From the NCBI GenBank assembly GCA_007026445.1, contig VDMD01000006.1:558001-622000 (forward strand): a DNA stretch of 64,000 nucleotides. Reading direction: 5' to 3'. Below are positions 38,312 through 48,768 of this stretch, piece by piece. The DNA comes from Schizophyllum amplum. Taxonomy: Eukaryota; Basidiomycota; Agaricomycetes; Agaricales; Schizophyllaceae. The translations under genes and the position numbers were made by a program. Under the pieces are notes generated by a model. It saw nothing but the letters and a program-made list of their open reading frames with translations, was not told the DNA's origin and did no database searches. Positions within the stretch are counted from its first letter, which is position 1. The number at the start of each line of letters is the position of its first letter.

Positions 38312-38930
38312 AACGTGCGGCTGCAATATTATCATATGCAGTGCGCACATTGTGAGTGGTCTTGGGCCTGCTTGCCACTAACCTACAGTCCCAAAGAAGG
38401 CCATCTTCTCTCTCATTTCAGCGGAAATGCTCTGCGTCAAAATCCAAGCCCCCCGAGATGCCGCTCTCCGCCCCTCGGACTGCCTCGAAGCCGGAGTACA
38501 GTCTGAGTGTAGCAGCTGAATAACACCGCAGCGCACGTTCGGAGTGTTGACAGGCACTCTTCCCTGGGTGTGACCGACGAGCTCCTCTGAAGAGAAACAC
38601 GATACTCGAACGCAGTCCACAACCCTTGCGTGATATTCTCATTCGGTTTCTAGCGATAACTACATCAATAACATAGGGCGCCGCACAGATAATATATACG
38701 TCGAGCAGGTGTACGATGCAAGGGTATGTACCAGGGAGGTACGGGCGGACTCCGACTGAGGAGCTACTTACGGGCGGACTGAGGAGTACATACAAGGCAG
38801 GAAAGAGCGAGTACTGTAAAGTGACAGACTAAGGTAGTACAGACCGGACAAACGAGCAAGGAGGCTTGAAAATCGTGTGCAAAGTACAGAAGCATCGACG
38901 GGTGCGACGCAGGACTCGTGAGGAATCGCT
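38312..38930. other. Convergent intergenic spacer
   Basis: Lies between the 3' ends of BIO3-BIO1 and the HMG-box gene. No gene was seen. Confidence 0.45.
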
Positions 38931-39630
38931 CTACTCGTCGTCATCCTCGTCGGCCTCGGACGCCTCTGCGCTCTTCTTCTCCTGAGAGGAGTTAGCAGAT
39001 GTGCGCAGGTAAAGAAGACCGTAAGCTCACGTCGTATGCAGCCTTGTCCGCCTCTGCCCGCTCCTTGTCCTTCGAAGCCTTCTCGACGTACGGCTAGAGG
39101 TGGTTGTAAGCGACAGTTGTGACGCATATACCCACTGATACATACCTTTTTCTCGTCTTCGTCCATCTCCTTCCACTTTGCGCCTAGAATCTTGCCAAGC
39201 TCGCCTGGAAGATGATAAGTACGCGTTGAGCATGCCTTTCAGGACTCGTACCGAAGCTGGCGTCCGGGTTCTCGGTCTTGACGCGCTCGCGCCAGTCCTG
39301 GCTGAAGAACATGTATGCGGACAGGGCACGCTTGGGCGCATTGGGGTCCTTCTTCGCCTTGCGGGGCGTCTTCTCAGACTTGGCGGCGGCCTTGCGCTAC
39401 AGCGAACGTTAGTAACGGTAATAGCGATTGAAAGCTATGGACGCTGGGACGCAGGACCTGTAGATGCCGGTTAGAAGAGTGCGCCACCTGAACATGGACA
39501 GATACGCACGTTCTACACCCTCCTGGCGCGCATACATGCACTCCCCACGTCCCAAACGTCCGTTCGAGCACAGCACGGTGCAAGAAAACGCGTCGCTCAC
39601 CCTGGTCTTGGTAGCGGGCTCCTTGGGCAT
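38931..39630 (-). CDS. NHP6: NHP6-type HMG-box chromatin protein
   Basis: Small non-sequence-specific DNA-bending protein that works with FACT and transcription machinery. Five exons (39601-39630, 39252-39396, 39146-39204, 39031-39093, 38931-38981) total 348 nt and encode 115 residues. The N-terminus is basic and Lys/Ala-rich. The single HMG box runs [20 protein letters not shown], then [20 protein letters not shown], then [20 protein letters not shown], with the usual Pro, Phe and Trp core residues. The C-terminus is acidic ([11 protein letters not shown]), longer than in yeast Nhp6 and typical of basidiomycete homologues. Intron 1 is unusually long (204 nt, 39397-39600). A further intron probably lies in the 5' leader (39631-39898), because an AG acceptor directly touches the ATG. 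Confidence 0.95.
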
Positions 39631-39898
39631 CTGGAGTGGCAAAGTACATTCGTCAGCGCCGTATCACGAGACTTTTGGGGTGGAGCAGGACGCGGATTGC
39701 GTCCCCGAGACCGCCCGAGGCGTTTTGGATGGGCGAGAGACCCATCGGGGGGAAGGGAGAGAAAAGCGTCGACGCGTCGCGTCGCCAAACAAACAACGCG
39801 CCTGCAGTGCGGGGGACATCTGCTCGTCACTGCGGACGACGACGAGCAGGTGGAGGTACCGGAACAAGACGGGCGGGAGGGGGGAGGGGTGTACTTAC
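39631..39898 (-). other. Probable 5'-UTR intron of the HMG-box gene
   Basis: Reading leftward, a GTAAGTA donor begins at 39898 and a CCAG acceptor ends at 39631, immediately before the ATG at 39630. The 268-nt interval is C-rich near the donor. The intron is inferred from signals only. Confidence 0.6.
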
Positions 39899-40909
39899 GA
39901 TGGTACGAGTAAAGAAAACGGCGTTGGCGGGCGGAAAATAAAAGCGGGGCAATTTGGGTGGGCGGGGCTTGCACTGAGGGAGGGCGAGAAAGCCTGCGCT
40001 CTGCGCTCTGCCTGTGCGCCCAAACCAGATATCGCTCCGCCTGCCGATCGGCCCGATTCAAAGTCCGCCCCCGCACAGACCAAGCAGGGCCCGGTCCGAT
40101 TCCGGCGCTGATAGTCCCGAAACGGGTATGGCCTCCGGAGTTTCAACTGCCTTGCCCTCTGACCTGTCTCTGCCAGGCGGCTGTCGCTGTCGAACTGCAG
40201 CCACATACGTAGGCGGTCGAGATACGCAACACACCTCTCCATCTCTCTCCTAAGTATCTCCTGCGAGCTCTGGCGACTATCTTCCATGTCCTGAACTGGG
40301 CGCAGATGACCTGCATAGTGCACCACAGTCAATTATCTTGCCGCCACCAACTCGCAGTGTTGCATGGAACACCTGCGTCGACAGGCAGCCCCTCGCAATC
40401 AAGTCGGATGAACTTCTCGGATCCCCAGCGGTTCCAGCAGAAGTCAGTAAGTAAAGCATCGCGCGCATGACAGACCGTCGTGTAATAATTATATGCGTAC
40501 GTAATTATGCCGCCTTTGAGTCTCAGTACACCAGACCAAAGCGGTCCAGCCTACATAGTTCAGCGGTGAGCATTGAATATGAAAGAGCACTGAAGCATAC
40601 AATGTAACCACTCCCCTCAGAAATGAGAAATGAGAGGGCGGAATAAGAAGCCCAAATGTCCCCAATCGAGTACGCTCATGGAAGATACTTAGCGATCGCC
40701 TACTGATACCGCCCGTGGCATCCAAATAAAGGAGGTTTCTGCTGACGCTACTGGTTCCATGAGTTTACAACGCGTCCATGTACCCCCAAAAGAGAAATCA
40801 ATCCGTCTAGAAAAGGGGTCAACGACGAACTGTCTGAGTCTCAGTTAGATGAGACTCAGATACCAACCGTGACATGCACGTGATGCGTCGGCAACTCCCG
40901 CGGATGGTG
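39899..40909. other. Divergent intergenic region
   Basis: Presumed shared upstream DNA of the minus-strand HMG-box gene and the plus-strand orphan at 41029. No gene is supported. Near 40834-40858 an inverted pair GAGTCTCA...TGAGACTC lies about 60 nt before the TATA box of the orphan gene. Confidence 0.4.
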
Positions 40910-40918
40910 TATATAAAA
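40910..40918 (+). promoter_or_regulatory. TATA box of the orphan gene at 41029
   Basis: TATATAAAA lies 119 nt before the ATG. A pyrimidine-rich leader follows (CTTCTTCTTGTTCTCCTGCC near 40945), typical of strong fungal promoters. Confidence 0.65.
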
Positions 40919-41028
40919 GGACAGAGACAGGTATACCCCTTATCACTTCTTCTTGTTCTCCTGCCACCATCTCACAGCCAGATCCTCAGCCATATCCAGC
41001 CCCCAAGCTACTCTCACATTCCAAAGCC

Positions 41029-41685
41029 ATGCTCTCCAAGTCCAACTCCACTTCCAACCTCCCGTCCCTCTTCCGCAAAATCTTCCTCACCGCCAGACGC
41101 CCCTCCGCCACCATCTCAGCGACCCCGGCCTTCTTCGTCGACGACTTTGACTCCACTTACGACTTTTCCCTCGACCGCGTTGACGCCCGAGCTGGTCTCG
41201 GCCTCGGCCACCCCTCCTCGTCTTCTCTGAACACCATCGCCGACCCCGTCGTCGTTTCTTCCCCCCAACCCGACATGAAGAAAAAGAAGAAGGGCATCTT
41301 CGGCCTGTCACTCTTCTCCCGTACACCCGCCTCTCCTGTCTCCACGGTTCCCTCTGCGTTCGCCTCCGCCTTCCCCTACCCCTCGCCTCTCGACAGACCC
41401 CTTTATCCGAAGGCCACTGAGTCGCCTGTTTCGCCTTCGCACACTACTACGATGTCTCGCGCGGCCGCGCACACCCTTCGCCCGGCCTCTTTCCCTCGTC
41501 GCTTCCTTTATGCTATCCCGGAAGAGCTGCCTTCGCCGTGTCTTGACGGTCCTTCGCCGCGTCTGGGGAGCCCGCTGCTCGGATCACTCCCCCGTCATCG
41601 TGGCCCCCTCCTTGTTTTTGATCCCATCACAGACAGTTTCTCTTTTTATAGGAGCCCCCTTTTGGGCCCTCCTCCCTCTTTCTAG
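41029..41685 (+). CDS. Orphan basic Ser/Pro-rich protein
   Basis: Single-exon frame of 218 codons. The product is not recognised. It opens MLSKSNSTSNLPSLFRKIFL, followed by FFVDDFDSTYDFSLDR, a Lys run (MKKKKKGIFGLSLFSR) and a Ser/Pro/Arg-rich remainder ending LLVFDPITDSFSFYRSPLLG. No signal peptide or membrane helix is evident. A canonical TATA box at 40910 and a CT-rich leader support real transcription. Codon third positions are mainly C, as in neighbouring genes, which also argues against a chance frame. It could be a short-lived or species-restricted protein. No domain is asserted. Confidence 0.6.
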   Translation: MLSKSNSTSNLPSLFRKIFLTARRPSATISATPAFFVDDFDSTYDFSLDRVDARAGLGLGHPSSSSLNTIADPVVVSSPQPDMKKKKKGIFGLSLFSRTPASPVSTVPSAFASAFPYPSPLDRPLYPKATESPVSPSHTTTMSRAAAHTLRPASFPRRFLYAIPEELPSPCLDGPSPRLGSPLLGSLPRHRGPLLVFDPITDSFSFYRSPLLGPPPSF

Positions 41686-42040
41686 AGCTGGTCTCACCCT
41701 CGCTATCATCCTATCGTCATTATACCCCTATCATACCTATATCCATTTCTCGTCACTTCGCCCCTTCCCACTACATATTCCATTATACTTTATACCCCTT
41801 CCTCACTCATCAATAACGACATAATCATTCCTCCATTCCTCCTTCATCATCCTAGTTTATAATACCCTTCTTCGCTACCACCGCTTGAAACCCTCTATAT
41901 ACGCTCCTTTCTCTACGTATCATTCTTTCTTTACGTACCATTCCCTCTCCGCGTACCAACTTCCCTCACCTATGTTCAACTTCCCTTCATCTATGTACCC
42001 TCTCTAGCGGGCGAGCGCACCCGCGGGTCGATCTCCGCGC

Positions 42041-42088
42041 CTGTCTCCGCGTTAGCGCTGGCGCGTCAGCGCTAACGCGGAGACAGGT
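42041..42088. repeat. Inverted repeat IR-A, unit 1
   Basis: Two perfect 21-nt arms (CCTGTCTCCGCGTTAGCGCTG and its complement) around a 6-nt centre. Related, less perfect copies lie near 42573-42612, 42986-43038 and 43240-43276. Confidence 0.85.
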
Positions 42089-42184
42089 GCGGTAGAACGG
42101 CTCGTGGATCTGTGTGGCTGCCTGCTGGGTAGGTGACCATGGGCGCTGTGAAGGCGACCGTGGGTGGCGGCTAGCTTGGTGGTC

Positions 42185-42240
42185 GCTCCCTCGTGATGCG
42201 GCGCTTCCCTGACGAGGAAAGCGCCGCGTCACGAGGGAGC
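42185..42240. repeat. Inverted repeat IR-B, unit 1
   Basis: Arms of about 22 nt (GCTCCCTCGTGATGCGGCGC type) with one G-T class mismatch around a roughly 12-nt centre that itself reads CCTGACGAGG. A diverged copy occurs at about 42711-42766 in unit 2. Confidence 0.8.
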
Positions 42241-43440
42241 GGTTACCGGTCTAGTTGGTGGTTACGTCGTTCGTTGTGGTCTCTTTGGAGGCCGCTTCAA
42301 GCGCAAACACTTTTCTTTTTATTCGATTCTGCTATATCTTTACGCGCCATCCACTTGTTATCCTACGCATAACTCGTCTACGTACCCCTCTTTTCTGCGT
42401 CCCATCCTCTCCTTGTGTACCGCTATCTTCCACGTATCATCCTTCCACTACGTACCATCCGTCCTCCACGTTCTGTCTTCCCTATCTACGTATATTCCCT
42501 TCGCCTATGTTTTACCTTCCTTCACCTATGTACCTTCTCTAGCAGGCGAGCGCACCCGCGGGTCGTTCTCTTGCGCCTGTCTACGTGTTAGCGCTAACGT
42601 GTAGACAGGCGCGAGCTAGGTCGGTTCGTGGATCTGTGTGGCTGCTTGCTGGGAAGGTGACCATGCGGCGCTCTCGAGGTGAACGTGGGTGGACGCCAGC
42701 CTGGTGATTGCTCTCTCGCGACGGGGCGCTTTTCTGACGAGGAAAGTGCCGCGCCACGAGGGAGCGGTTACCGGTCTAGGTGGCCCGCCGACGTGGTCGC
42801 TTCGCCGGAGGTCGTTTCGAGTATAATCGCTTCGCTTTTTCATTGACATCTGTTTTCGCACCATCCACTCCGTTAGTATCCCACGTACCATCCTTCTACA
42901 TACCATCTCTCTCACCTATGGCCCACTTTCCTTTAGCACCTATTTACTCTCTCAGAAGGCAAAGGCACCCGCTGATCGTTCTCTGCGCCTGTCTTCGCAT
43001 TAGCGTTGACGCGCCAGCGCTGACACGGAGACAGGCGCGAGGTAGAACGGCTTTGCGTGTCGGGGAGGTGCGTCGTCCGTTGTTCGCTGGCCGTCTCGGG
43101 ACACATTCTCCTACGTACCATCCTCTCTGTATGTACCGTCTTCCTCACATACGTACCAATTCCCCCATCTTTTCCCACCTTCGTTCACTTATGTACTACT
43201 CTCTCTCTAGCAGGCGAGCGCACCCGGCCCGTTCTATTGCGCCTGTCTCGTCAGCGCTGGCGCGTCGGCAGGCGCGAGGTAGAACGGCTCGTGGATCTGC
43301 GTGGCTGCGTGCTAGGTAGGTTACCATGGGTGATGTTGAGGTGATCGCGCGGGTGGCGGCAGCGTCGCTCGTTGTGGTCGCTTCGGAGGTCGTTTCGAGC
43401 ACAGTCGCTTTGCTTGTGCATTTGCTTTCGCTTCATCTAC

Positions 43441-44851
43441 TTCGCGACCCCACGTGTGCTGCTTTGCAGGGACTCCCGTATTATGGCGAGCCAGCGTCCG
43501 CTTTTAGCACCCGGTGCGTTGCGGGACGAATGCTGCAGAGTAGCGCAGCTGAAGGCTGGCGAAGCGGGGTGGGGCGGCGGCTGGATGCCGGTTTGCGTCT
43601 AGACTGGCTCAGCCGTGTTGTATTCTGTCTTCGCCCGGATTCTTTGATTATTTCGCTCCTTTGTCTGAACCGTCTTCTTCCTCATACACCTTCGTACATA
43701 CCTGAACGACTTATTTCCTCCGAGATTCTTTGTGTGATCCGGATTCCCTCCACATACCACAAACGTCTACTACTTCTTCCCTTTACCATACGCTTATACT
43801 ATCTTCAATCCCCCGCCGGAGTTGCATGGCACTCATGCAGCTTCGGTCTCCTCCTCTCAGATGAGTCCTTTTTTTTCTTGTCTTGACACTTTTCGCTAAT
43901 TTTCAACAGATCCAAATTGTCAGGACGAGGAGGGGGATTCGGAGGGGACTGCTTCACTTGCAAATGTCGGAAGCTTATCGATGTTTTCCCAGGATCTTCC
44001 ATCTTTGCGTAGTTCGAGCTACAAATTGCGACTCATCTTCCCACCGGGAGCAGGATAGAGAAGGTCGTGATGCGCTCGCAGCGGCGTCGCGATTAAAGGA
44101 AGTTCCAACGGTGCTTGTGTGACCATCCGTACATTGTGATCGTAGCAATGCGACGGTTCGGCGCCGCGAGACGCTGCGAGGGCAACACCAGCACGCGTAG
44201 GGTCTATTTGGTATGCGGGACATTTAGCCACTGTGCTTAGCAGAGGAATATGTGGAACAAAGCGTTCTTTTGTCACTCAGCGTGCTACCAGTCGGTTCGG
44301 AATAGACTGTCGTCGATGTCTTTCCGACTCTTGCGTGCGGTCACGTGCCGGTTCGACTTTCACGCCACTGTGACGTCGGCCCCCGGTCAACCTGCATTTC
44401 TCCAGGCATTCTCTTCTCACCTAGGACACTGATCTGAATACAAACCTGCCCACTAGATATTCCCAGCATTATCCCGAGGATTCCTTCGATATCTTCTAAG
44501 GCCGCTCAACGATAACAACTGTCGCTTCATAGCCGGCTCATAACGTCACTGCAGCCCAATTGCACCCTGCGTCCGTCTCTTGTTAGACTTAGAGATCCCG
44601 CGGACAGACCGCTACCTACGGCCGACAGAGAGACAGTGCGTGACGTCCTCCGTACCTGCTAGTGCATCATTATCCGAGGCTGACGTTCCCCAAGCTGGTT
44701 TGCGCCGTATAGACTGGTTACTAGAAACGTGCCCACCTCGAGGATCCCCCATCTTGGAGTCACCCGCCGCATTCGTCCATCTCCTCGCTACCATAGTCCT
44801 GCCCCGACTCACACGTCGATCGTACCCATTTACAACCCCCTTCTCACGACG
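43441..44851. other. Region with no supported gene
   Basis: Between the repeat array and the sulfite oxidase gene. Several frames of 60-180 codons exist on both strands but show no domain and no consistent splice signals. The right end is the presumed sulfite oxidase promoter. No TATA box was recognised. Confidence 0.4.
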
Positions 44852-46275
44852 ATGGATCCTGCGCAAGAAGACCTCTTTACTGTGCGTCAGGAGGACCCCC
44901 TCAACGCCGAACCGCCCGCCTCCGCGCTTGCCGAATTCCCTATCACTCCCGAGATACTCGTCTACCACCGCAACCACAGCAGCGTCCCCGAGCACCCGGG
45001 CTCCCTCATCGTGGGTAGCGAGGACCCCGCCTGCCTCGCGGACCCGCCCCCCGCAGATCCAACAGCGCCCAACCTTCCGCCGCGGCGCACGCTCCCGGTC
45101 ATCGTCGCGGCGCGCACGCATTCCTCCGCCGAGCTCGCGACGCGCTTCCCGAAGGTGCGCGTGGAGGCCGTGCTGCAGTGCGCGGGGCTGCGGCGCGCGG
45201 AGATGGGCGCGACGGGGCGTGCGGTGAAGGGCGTGCCCTGGGGTGCTGGGGTCGTGGCGAACTGCTATTGGGGCGGAGTCCGTCTGCGGGACGTGCTGCT
45301 CGACGCGTATCCTGAGCTAGATATAGCGGACGCGCAGGAGAACATGCATGTGTGCTTCACGGCGCGCGGCGCGAAATGCGAGGATGATGCGTATTACGGT
45401 GCGAGTATCCCGTTGGCGAAGGCGCTCGATCCGGAGGGTGATGTGCTGGTGGCGTGGGAGGTGCGTAAGCCGCGGCCCGCTGCTCGGTGTGGTCGGGGCT
45501 GATATGCAATGTGTAGATGAACGACGATGATATACCGGCCGTGCACGGTGGGCCGCTGCGTCTGGTGGTGCCCGGTTACCTGGGCGCGCGCTGGGTCAAG
45601 TGGCTTGATGGCGTATACCTGAGCAATCGCGAGAGCCCGAACTACTATCAGGCTCGTGATTACAAGGTGCTACCAGAGGAGGTGTGTGATTATGTCGTGG
45701 CTTTCGATCGCACAGCTCATCCGGCATTGTAGGTCGATAACAAGGCGCAGGCGGCGCCCTGGTGGGACAAAGTCCCTTCGATGACGAGCATGCCCCTCAA
45801 TTCCGTCGTGGCGAGCGTTACGAAGGTCGAAGACAAGCAGACCTCCACGGGCTACCTGCGGTTGCGCGTCAAAGGCTACGCCCTTCCAGCGCTCGGCACA
45901 CCCGTCGATGAGGTACAGATCAGCGTCGACGACGCCACGCACAAGGTGGATGAACACGGTTATGTACCGCAGGGCGAGGAGGTCATTGGCGACCTTGCGA
46001 AGAAGGGAAATGTAATCCAGCAGCCTCTCCCGGAAGGTCTTGACGTGGATGCTCAGCACGTATGGGAGGATGCGACAATCATATATAGCGGGGGACGCTG
46101 GGGATGGACGCTTTGGGAGGGGGAGGTCGTGGCGGCGGCTAGGAAGGGTAAGATCATCGTACGCTCGCGCGCGCGGTCTCACACGGGGGAGACGCAGCCT
46201 CCGGACGGGAAGTGGAATATGCGCGGCGTCGCATGGAACGGATGGAGCATAGGCGAATACGAGGTCGCTCCTTGA
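44852..46275 (+). CDS. Sulfite oxidase-like molybdenum enzyme, no heme domain
   Basis: Molybdopterin oxidoreductase of the sulfite oxidase family; the probable reaction is sulfite to sulfate. Exons 44852-45460, 45517-45681 and 45733-46275 encode 438 residues. The Mo-domain signature is VRVEAVLQCAGLRRAEM, whose Cys is the expected molybdenum ligand. GVPWGAGVVANCYWGGVRLRDVL and [25 protein letters not shown] follow, then GGPLRLVVPGYLGARWVKWLDGVYLS. The C-terminal dimerisation domain ends WNMRGVAWNGWSIGEYEV. There is no cytochrome b5 domain, as in plant sulfite oxidase and unlike the animal enzyme. In the usual QCAGNRR motif Asn is replaced by Leu. No clear mitochondrial or peroxisomal signal was seen. 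A nitrate reductase relative is excluded by the missing heme and FAD domains. Confidence 0.88.
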
Positions 46276-46379
46276 GGTCGTCTTGCGCTGTTGGGTAGTG
46301 TGGAGGCGGCTGTCCAGGGTTCACTAGAAGTGCCATTGTATGGATACGATGTACACACAAATTGCTCGAGAATGGGTAT

Positions 46380-46967
46380 TCAATTTGATTGACCGGTGTT
46401 CGAGTCGTCCGCGTCGGGGCCGGCGGGCTTCCAGACGTCCTTCGTGGCGTGCATGAGCTCGTACAGCTGTCCTAGCTGCTCTGCGGACATCTGTATAGGA
46501 AATGTGTGTAAGCATACGACGACTAGCCAACCAGTGACATGCACGCACCTTCTCGAACAATGACGGGTCGAGCTTCTTGCCCGAGAAGTTGACGCTGCTT
46601 TCGTCTCGAGGTAGTTGGTCAAGGTACAGCTTCCATTCGGTCAGGAAGGCGATAATGTGCAGCGGATTGTCGACCTTGCGGTGCCGCCGGAATTCTTGAG
46701 ACGAGTGTGTAAGTGATCGCCGCGCATTGGCTCAGAGGCGCATGAGCATACCAGCCTTGACGTAGTCATCCCCAAGCGACCGCATCTCAAGTGGCAGGTA
46801 TCTATGCCCGCGCAAGATGCCTCTGTATAATCTGCGGATAGGCTATAAGTCAAAGGAACTTGGGGGAATCGGAGTGCGCACTGTATGGGCGGGAGTAAAG
46901 ACGCGCTGGCCTCGCGGAGAGGATGAGTTGAAATGCTTTGTGCGCGCCTGAGAACAGTAGCAAACAT
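46380..46967 (-). CDS. SDH7: Succinate dehydrogenase assembly factor 3 (LYR protein)
   Basis: Mitochondrial-matrix assembly factor of complex II (yeast Sdh7/Acn9, human SDHAF3) that protects the iron-sulfur subunit. The ATG at 46967 starts an Arg/Ser-rich presequence (MFATVLRRAQSISTHPL). Splicing joins P-I-Q to LYRGILRAHRYLPLEMRSLG, which contains the LYR tripeptide. DDYVKA is joined to EFRRHRKVDNPLHIIAFLTE, then WKLYLDQLPRDESSVNFSGK. The C-terminus MSAEQLGQLYELMHATKDVW ends the family domain. Four exons give about 135 residues. The overlap with the 3' side of the sulfite oxidase gene is nil: the two stops are about 100 bp apart and convergent. Confidence 0.92.
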
Positions 46968-47243
46968 GTTGTTGAGAAGCTTGTCTGGTCTATATGAATG
47001 TACGGTGGTGGTTCAAGAAGACTCAGCAGGAGAACGGCGCGTCGGCGCCAGATGCTCTTGACCCGGTCCGTCATTCCGAGCCCGGCGGTCTCTTCCAAAA
47101 TCCAATCACACAACGCCCACGTCGCGTTTATCGTCACTCAAGTGAATTGCAGCTCCCGCCAGGAGTGACTACTAGCTCCAGTCTTGGTCAACTCGAGCAT
47201 CAAGTCGCTGAAGCCGACGACTGGAGGACATTGAGTCTCATAG

Positions 47244-47588
47244 ATGGGAGAAGGTCGGGCTTGGATTCCGGAGTGCCAGCTGCTGGACCACATCGTGGAC
47301 GAGCTTGACGGCGATTTTCCCGCACTCAAAGCATGCGCTGCCAGTTCGCGTTCTCTTTGGGTACCCAGTCGGCGCCTACTCTTTCACCGTATGATACTCG
47401 AGTCGCGCCGGCCAACTTTGCTGGAGCATCTCGAGACGGCCGCGTCGGAGAGTAATTTCGTGGAAGGCTTGCAGGAGATCGATAAGGTTCTAAGTGCTCC
47501 ACATAATTTAAGGTCGACGGAGATCGAGGTTTGGGAGCACCCGTCGAAGGCCCTCGCGTATCCCTATGCTGAAGAGTTGGATACATGA
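47244..47588 (+). CDS. Short F-box-like protein or fragment
   Basis: A 114-codon frame whose first half, LLDHIVDELDGDFPALKACA followed by RSLWVPSRRLLFHRMIL, matches the usual F-box-like helix set of agaricomycete proteins (LPxEIxDxIIDxLxxD, then CxLVCRxWxxRSRxxLF). Those proteins are normally several hundred residues long with leucine-rich repeats. Here the frame stops after about 60 more residues that do not show repeats. It may be a truncated family member or a relic. No introns are apparent. It may not be expressed. Confidence 0.45.
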   Translation: MGEGRAWIPECQLLDHIVDELDGDFPALKACAASSRSLWVPSRRLLFHRMILESRRPTLLEHLETAASESNFVEGLQEIDKVLSAPHNLRSTEIEVWEHPSKALAYPYAEELDT

Positions 47589-47719
47589 GAGGGTGCAGGT
47601 GACCGTTGTGCAGTCCCCGGATTTTCCCAATGATACGGTCGATTGCCCCTGCCAGTGGGCAAGGAGAGACGGGTGTTCACTGTTTAGGGATACGGAATGG
47701 GATTGGGATGGGTGACTGT

Positions 47720-47755
47720 GACGATTCGAACTTCGAAGTTCAAGTTGAACTTCCA
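47720..47755. promoter_or_regulatory. Palindromic element upstream of cyanase
   Basis: GAAGTTCAAGTTGAACTTC has 9-nt arms around one base, preceded by a further GAACTTC. It lies about 140 nt before the cyanase ATG. Related elements occur upstream of the MADS gene. A regulatory role is inferred from symmetry and position. Confidence 0.4.
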
Positions 47756-47887
47756 TGATCATGCGCGTAGCCCTGACATCATCGCCAGCGCGTCTCTTCC
47801 CTCCGAGTCCATTATATTCTGACCGCTGCCTTACAAACGCGTTCTACCCGTGTGTCCTACCGTCCTCCAATTCTAACTCGACCTGTC

Positions 47888-48768
47888 ATGTCTTCCGTAC
47901 GTGTTGGAAGCGTACTGTATGCCTAGGTTCACTGCTCGCTGACGAGGATCCAGGCTTTTTCCTCCTTCTCAGCTGTCAGCGACAAGCTCTTCCAAGCCAA
48001 GGCGCAGAAAGGTCAGCAATGGTTGTGAGCTTCTTGGTGCGAACGTTTCTCATACAGCTGCCTTGGCAGGCCTGACATTCGACGACATTGCGAAGGCGAT
48101 CGGCAGGGACGAGATCTGGGTCGCTGCAGCGTTCTATGGACAGGTATGTCGTAGGCGCAAACAGTGGTCCTGCACGTACACGGCGGTGCTGGACGCGATT
48201 TATTCCTGACGCGGACGCCCAATAGGCGAAGCCAGACGCGGAAGAGCTTGCGAAGCTCAGCGAGGTGCTTGGCCTTTCTCCCCTGCAGAACGATGTCTCC
48301 GCCCAGTGGTGGCCTATGCGCGGCGACTTGGGTCCCATGCCGCCCACGGACCCGGTGATCTATCGCTTGTACGAGGTGAGCGGTTTTGAGTCGTCACCTG
48401 ACTTCAAGTTAACCATGCGCAGGGCGTCATGGTGTACGGCCATGCGATCAAGGTGCGCTCTATATCAGGTCATTGTACGCTCTGTGCTGAGACCGGGAAT
48501 GCGCGTTGGTAGGCCATTATACACGAGAAGGTGCGTCGCCGTCTCGCGCGTGGTCACATCGCCTGCTCAAGTGCTGACTCGCTGGCAGTTCGGGGACGGC
48601 ATCATGTCCATGATTAACTGCAAGGTGACGGTCGAGAAGAAGCCGGATCCCGCTGGCGACCGTGTGGTCCTTACTTTCGAGTACGTCGCTCTTAATATGC
48701 CTTGATGTTGACTTATGCTCACTGCTTCGTCCGTCAGTGGAAAATATTTGCCTTACAGCAAGTGGTGA
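47888..48768 (+). CDS. cyn1: Cyanate hydratase (cyanase)
   Basis: Detoxifies cyanate by bicarbonate-dependent decomposition to CO2 and ammonia (EC 4.2.1.104). Eight exons (47888-47896, 47954-48011, 48070-48143, 48226-48375, 48423-48452, 48513-48530, 48589-48680, 48738-48768) sum to 462 nt and encode 153 residues, a normal length. The N-terminal helix-turn-helix-like domain includes LTFDDIAKAIGRDEIWVAAA and LAKLSEVLGL. The catalytic domain has DPVIYRLYE, whose Arg and Glu are active-site residues, and FGDGIMSMINC, which supplies the Ser. The protein ends GKYLPYSKW. Exon 1 is 9 nt and exon 6 is 18 nt. The second intron has a GTCAGC donor. An inverted repeat lies about 130 nt before the ATG. Confidence 0.96.

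Larger units (their letters stand above)
41990..43440. repeat. Four diverged tandem repeat units with nested inverted repeats
   Basis: Unit starts, marked by CTCTAGCRGGCGAGCGCACC or a variant, lie near 42003, 42538, 42953 and 43206, so the spacing shrinks from about 535 to 415 to 255 nt. A full unit contains a pyrimidine-rich stretch with TACGTACCATCC-like phrases and inverted repeat IR-A around CCTGTCTCCGCGTTAGCGC. It continues with a shared block (AGAACGGCTCGTGGATCTG, then GGTGACCATGG), inverted repeat IR-B around GCTCCCTCGTGATGCGGCGC, and GGTTACCGGTCTAG. Units 3 and 4 have lost IR-B. No terminal target duplication or transposase was seen. Open frames across the array share no motif, so I do not call genes here. 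Confidence 0.85.

Noticed and set aside
42780..43886. Open frames across and beyond the tandem repeats
   Set aside because: They follow the repeat sequence and have no domain or consistent start.
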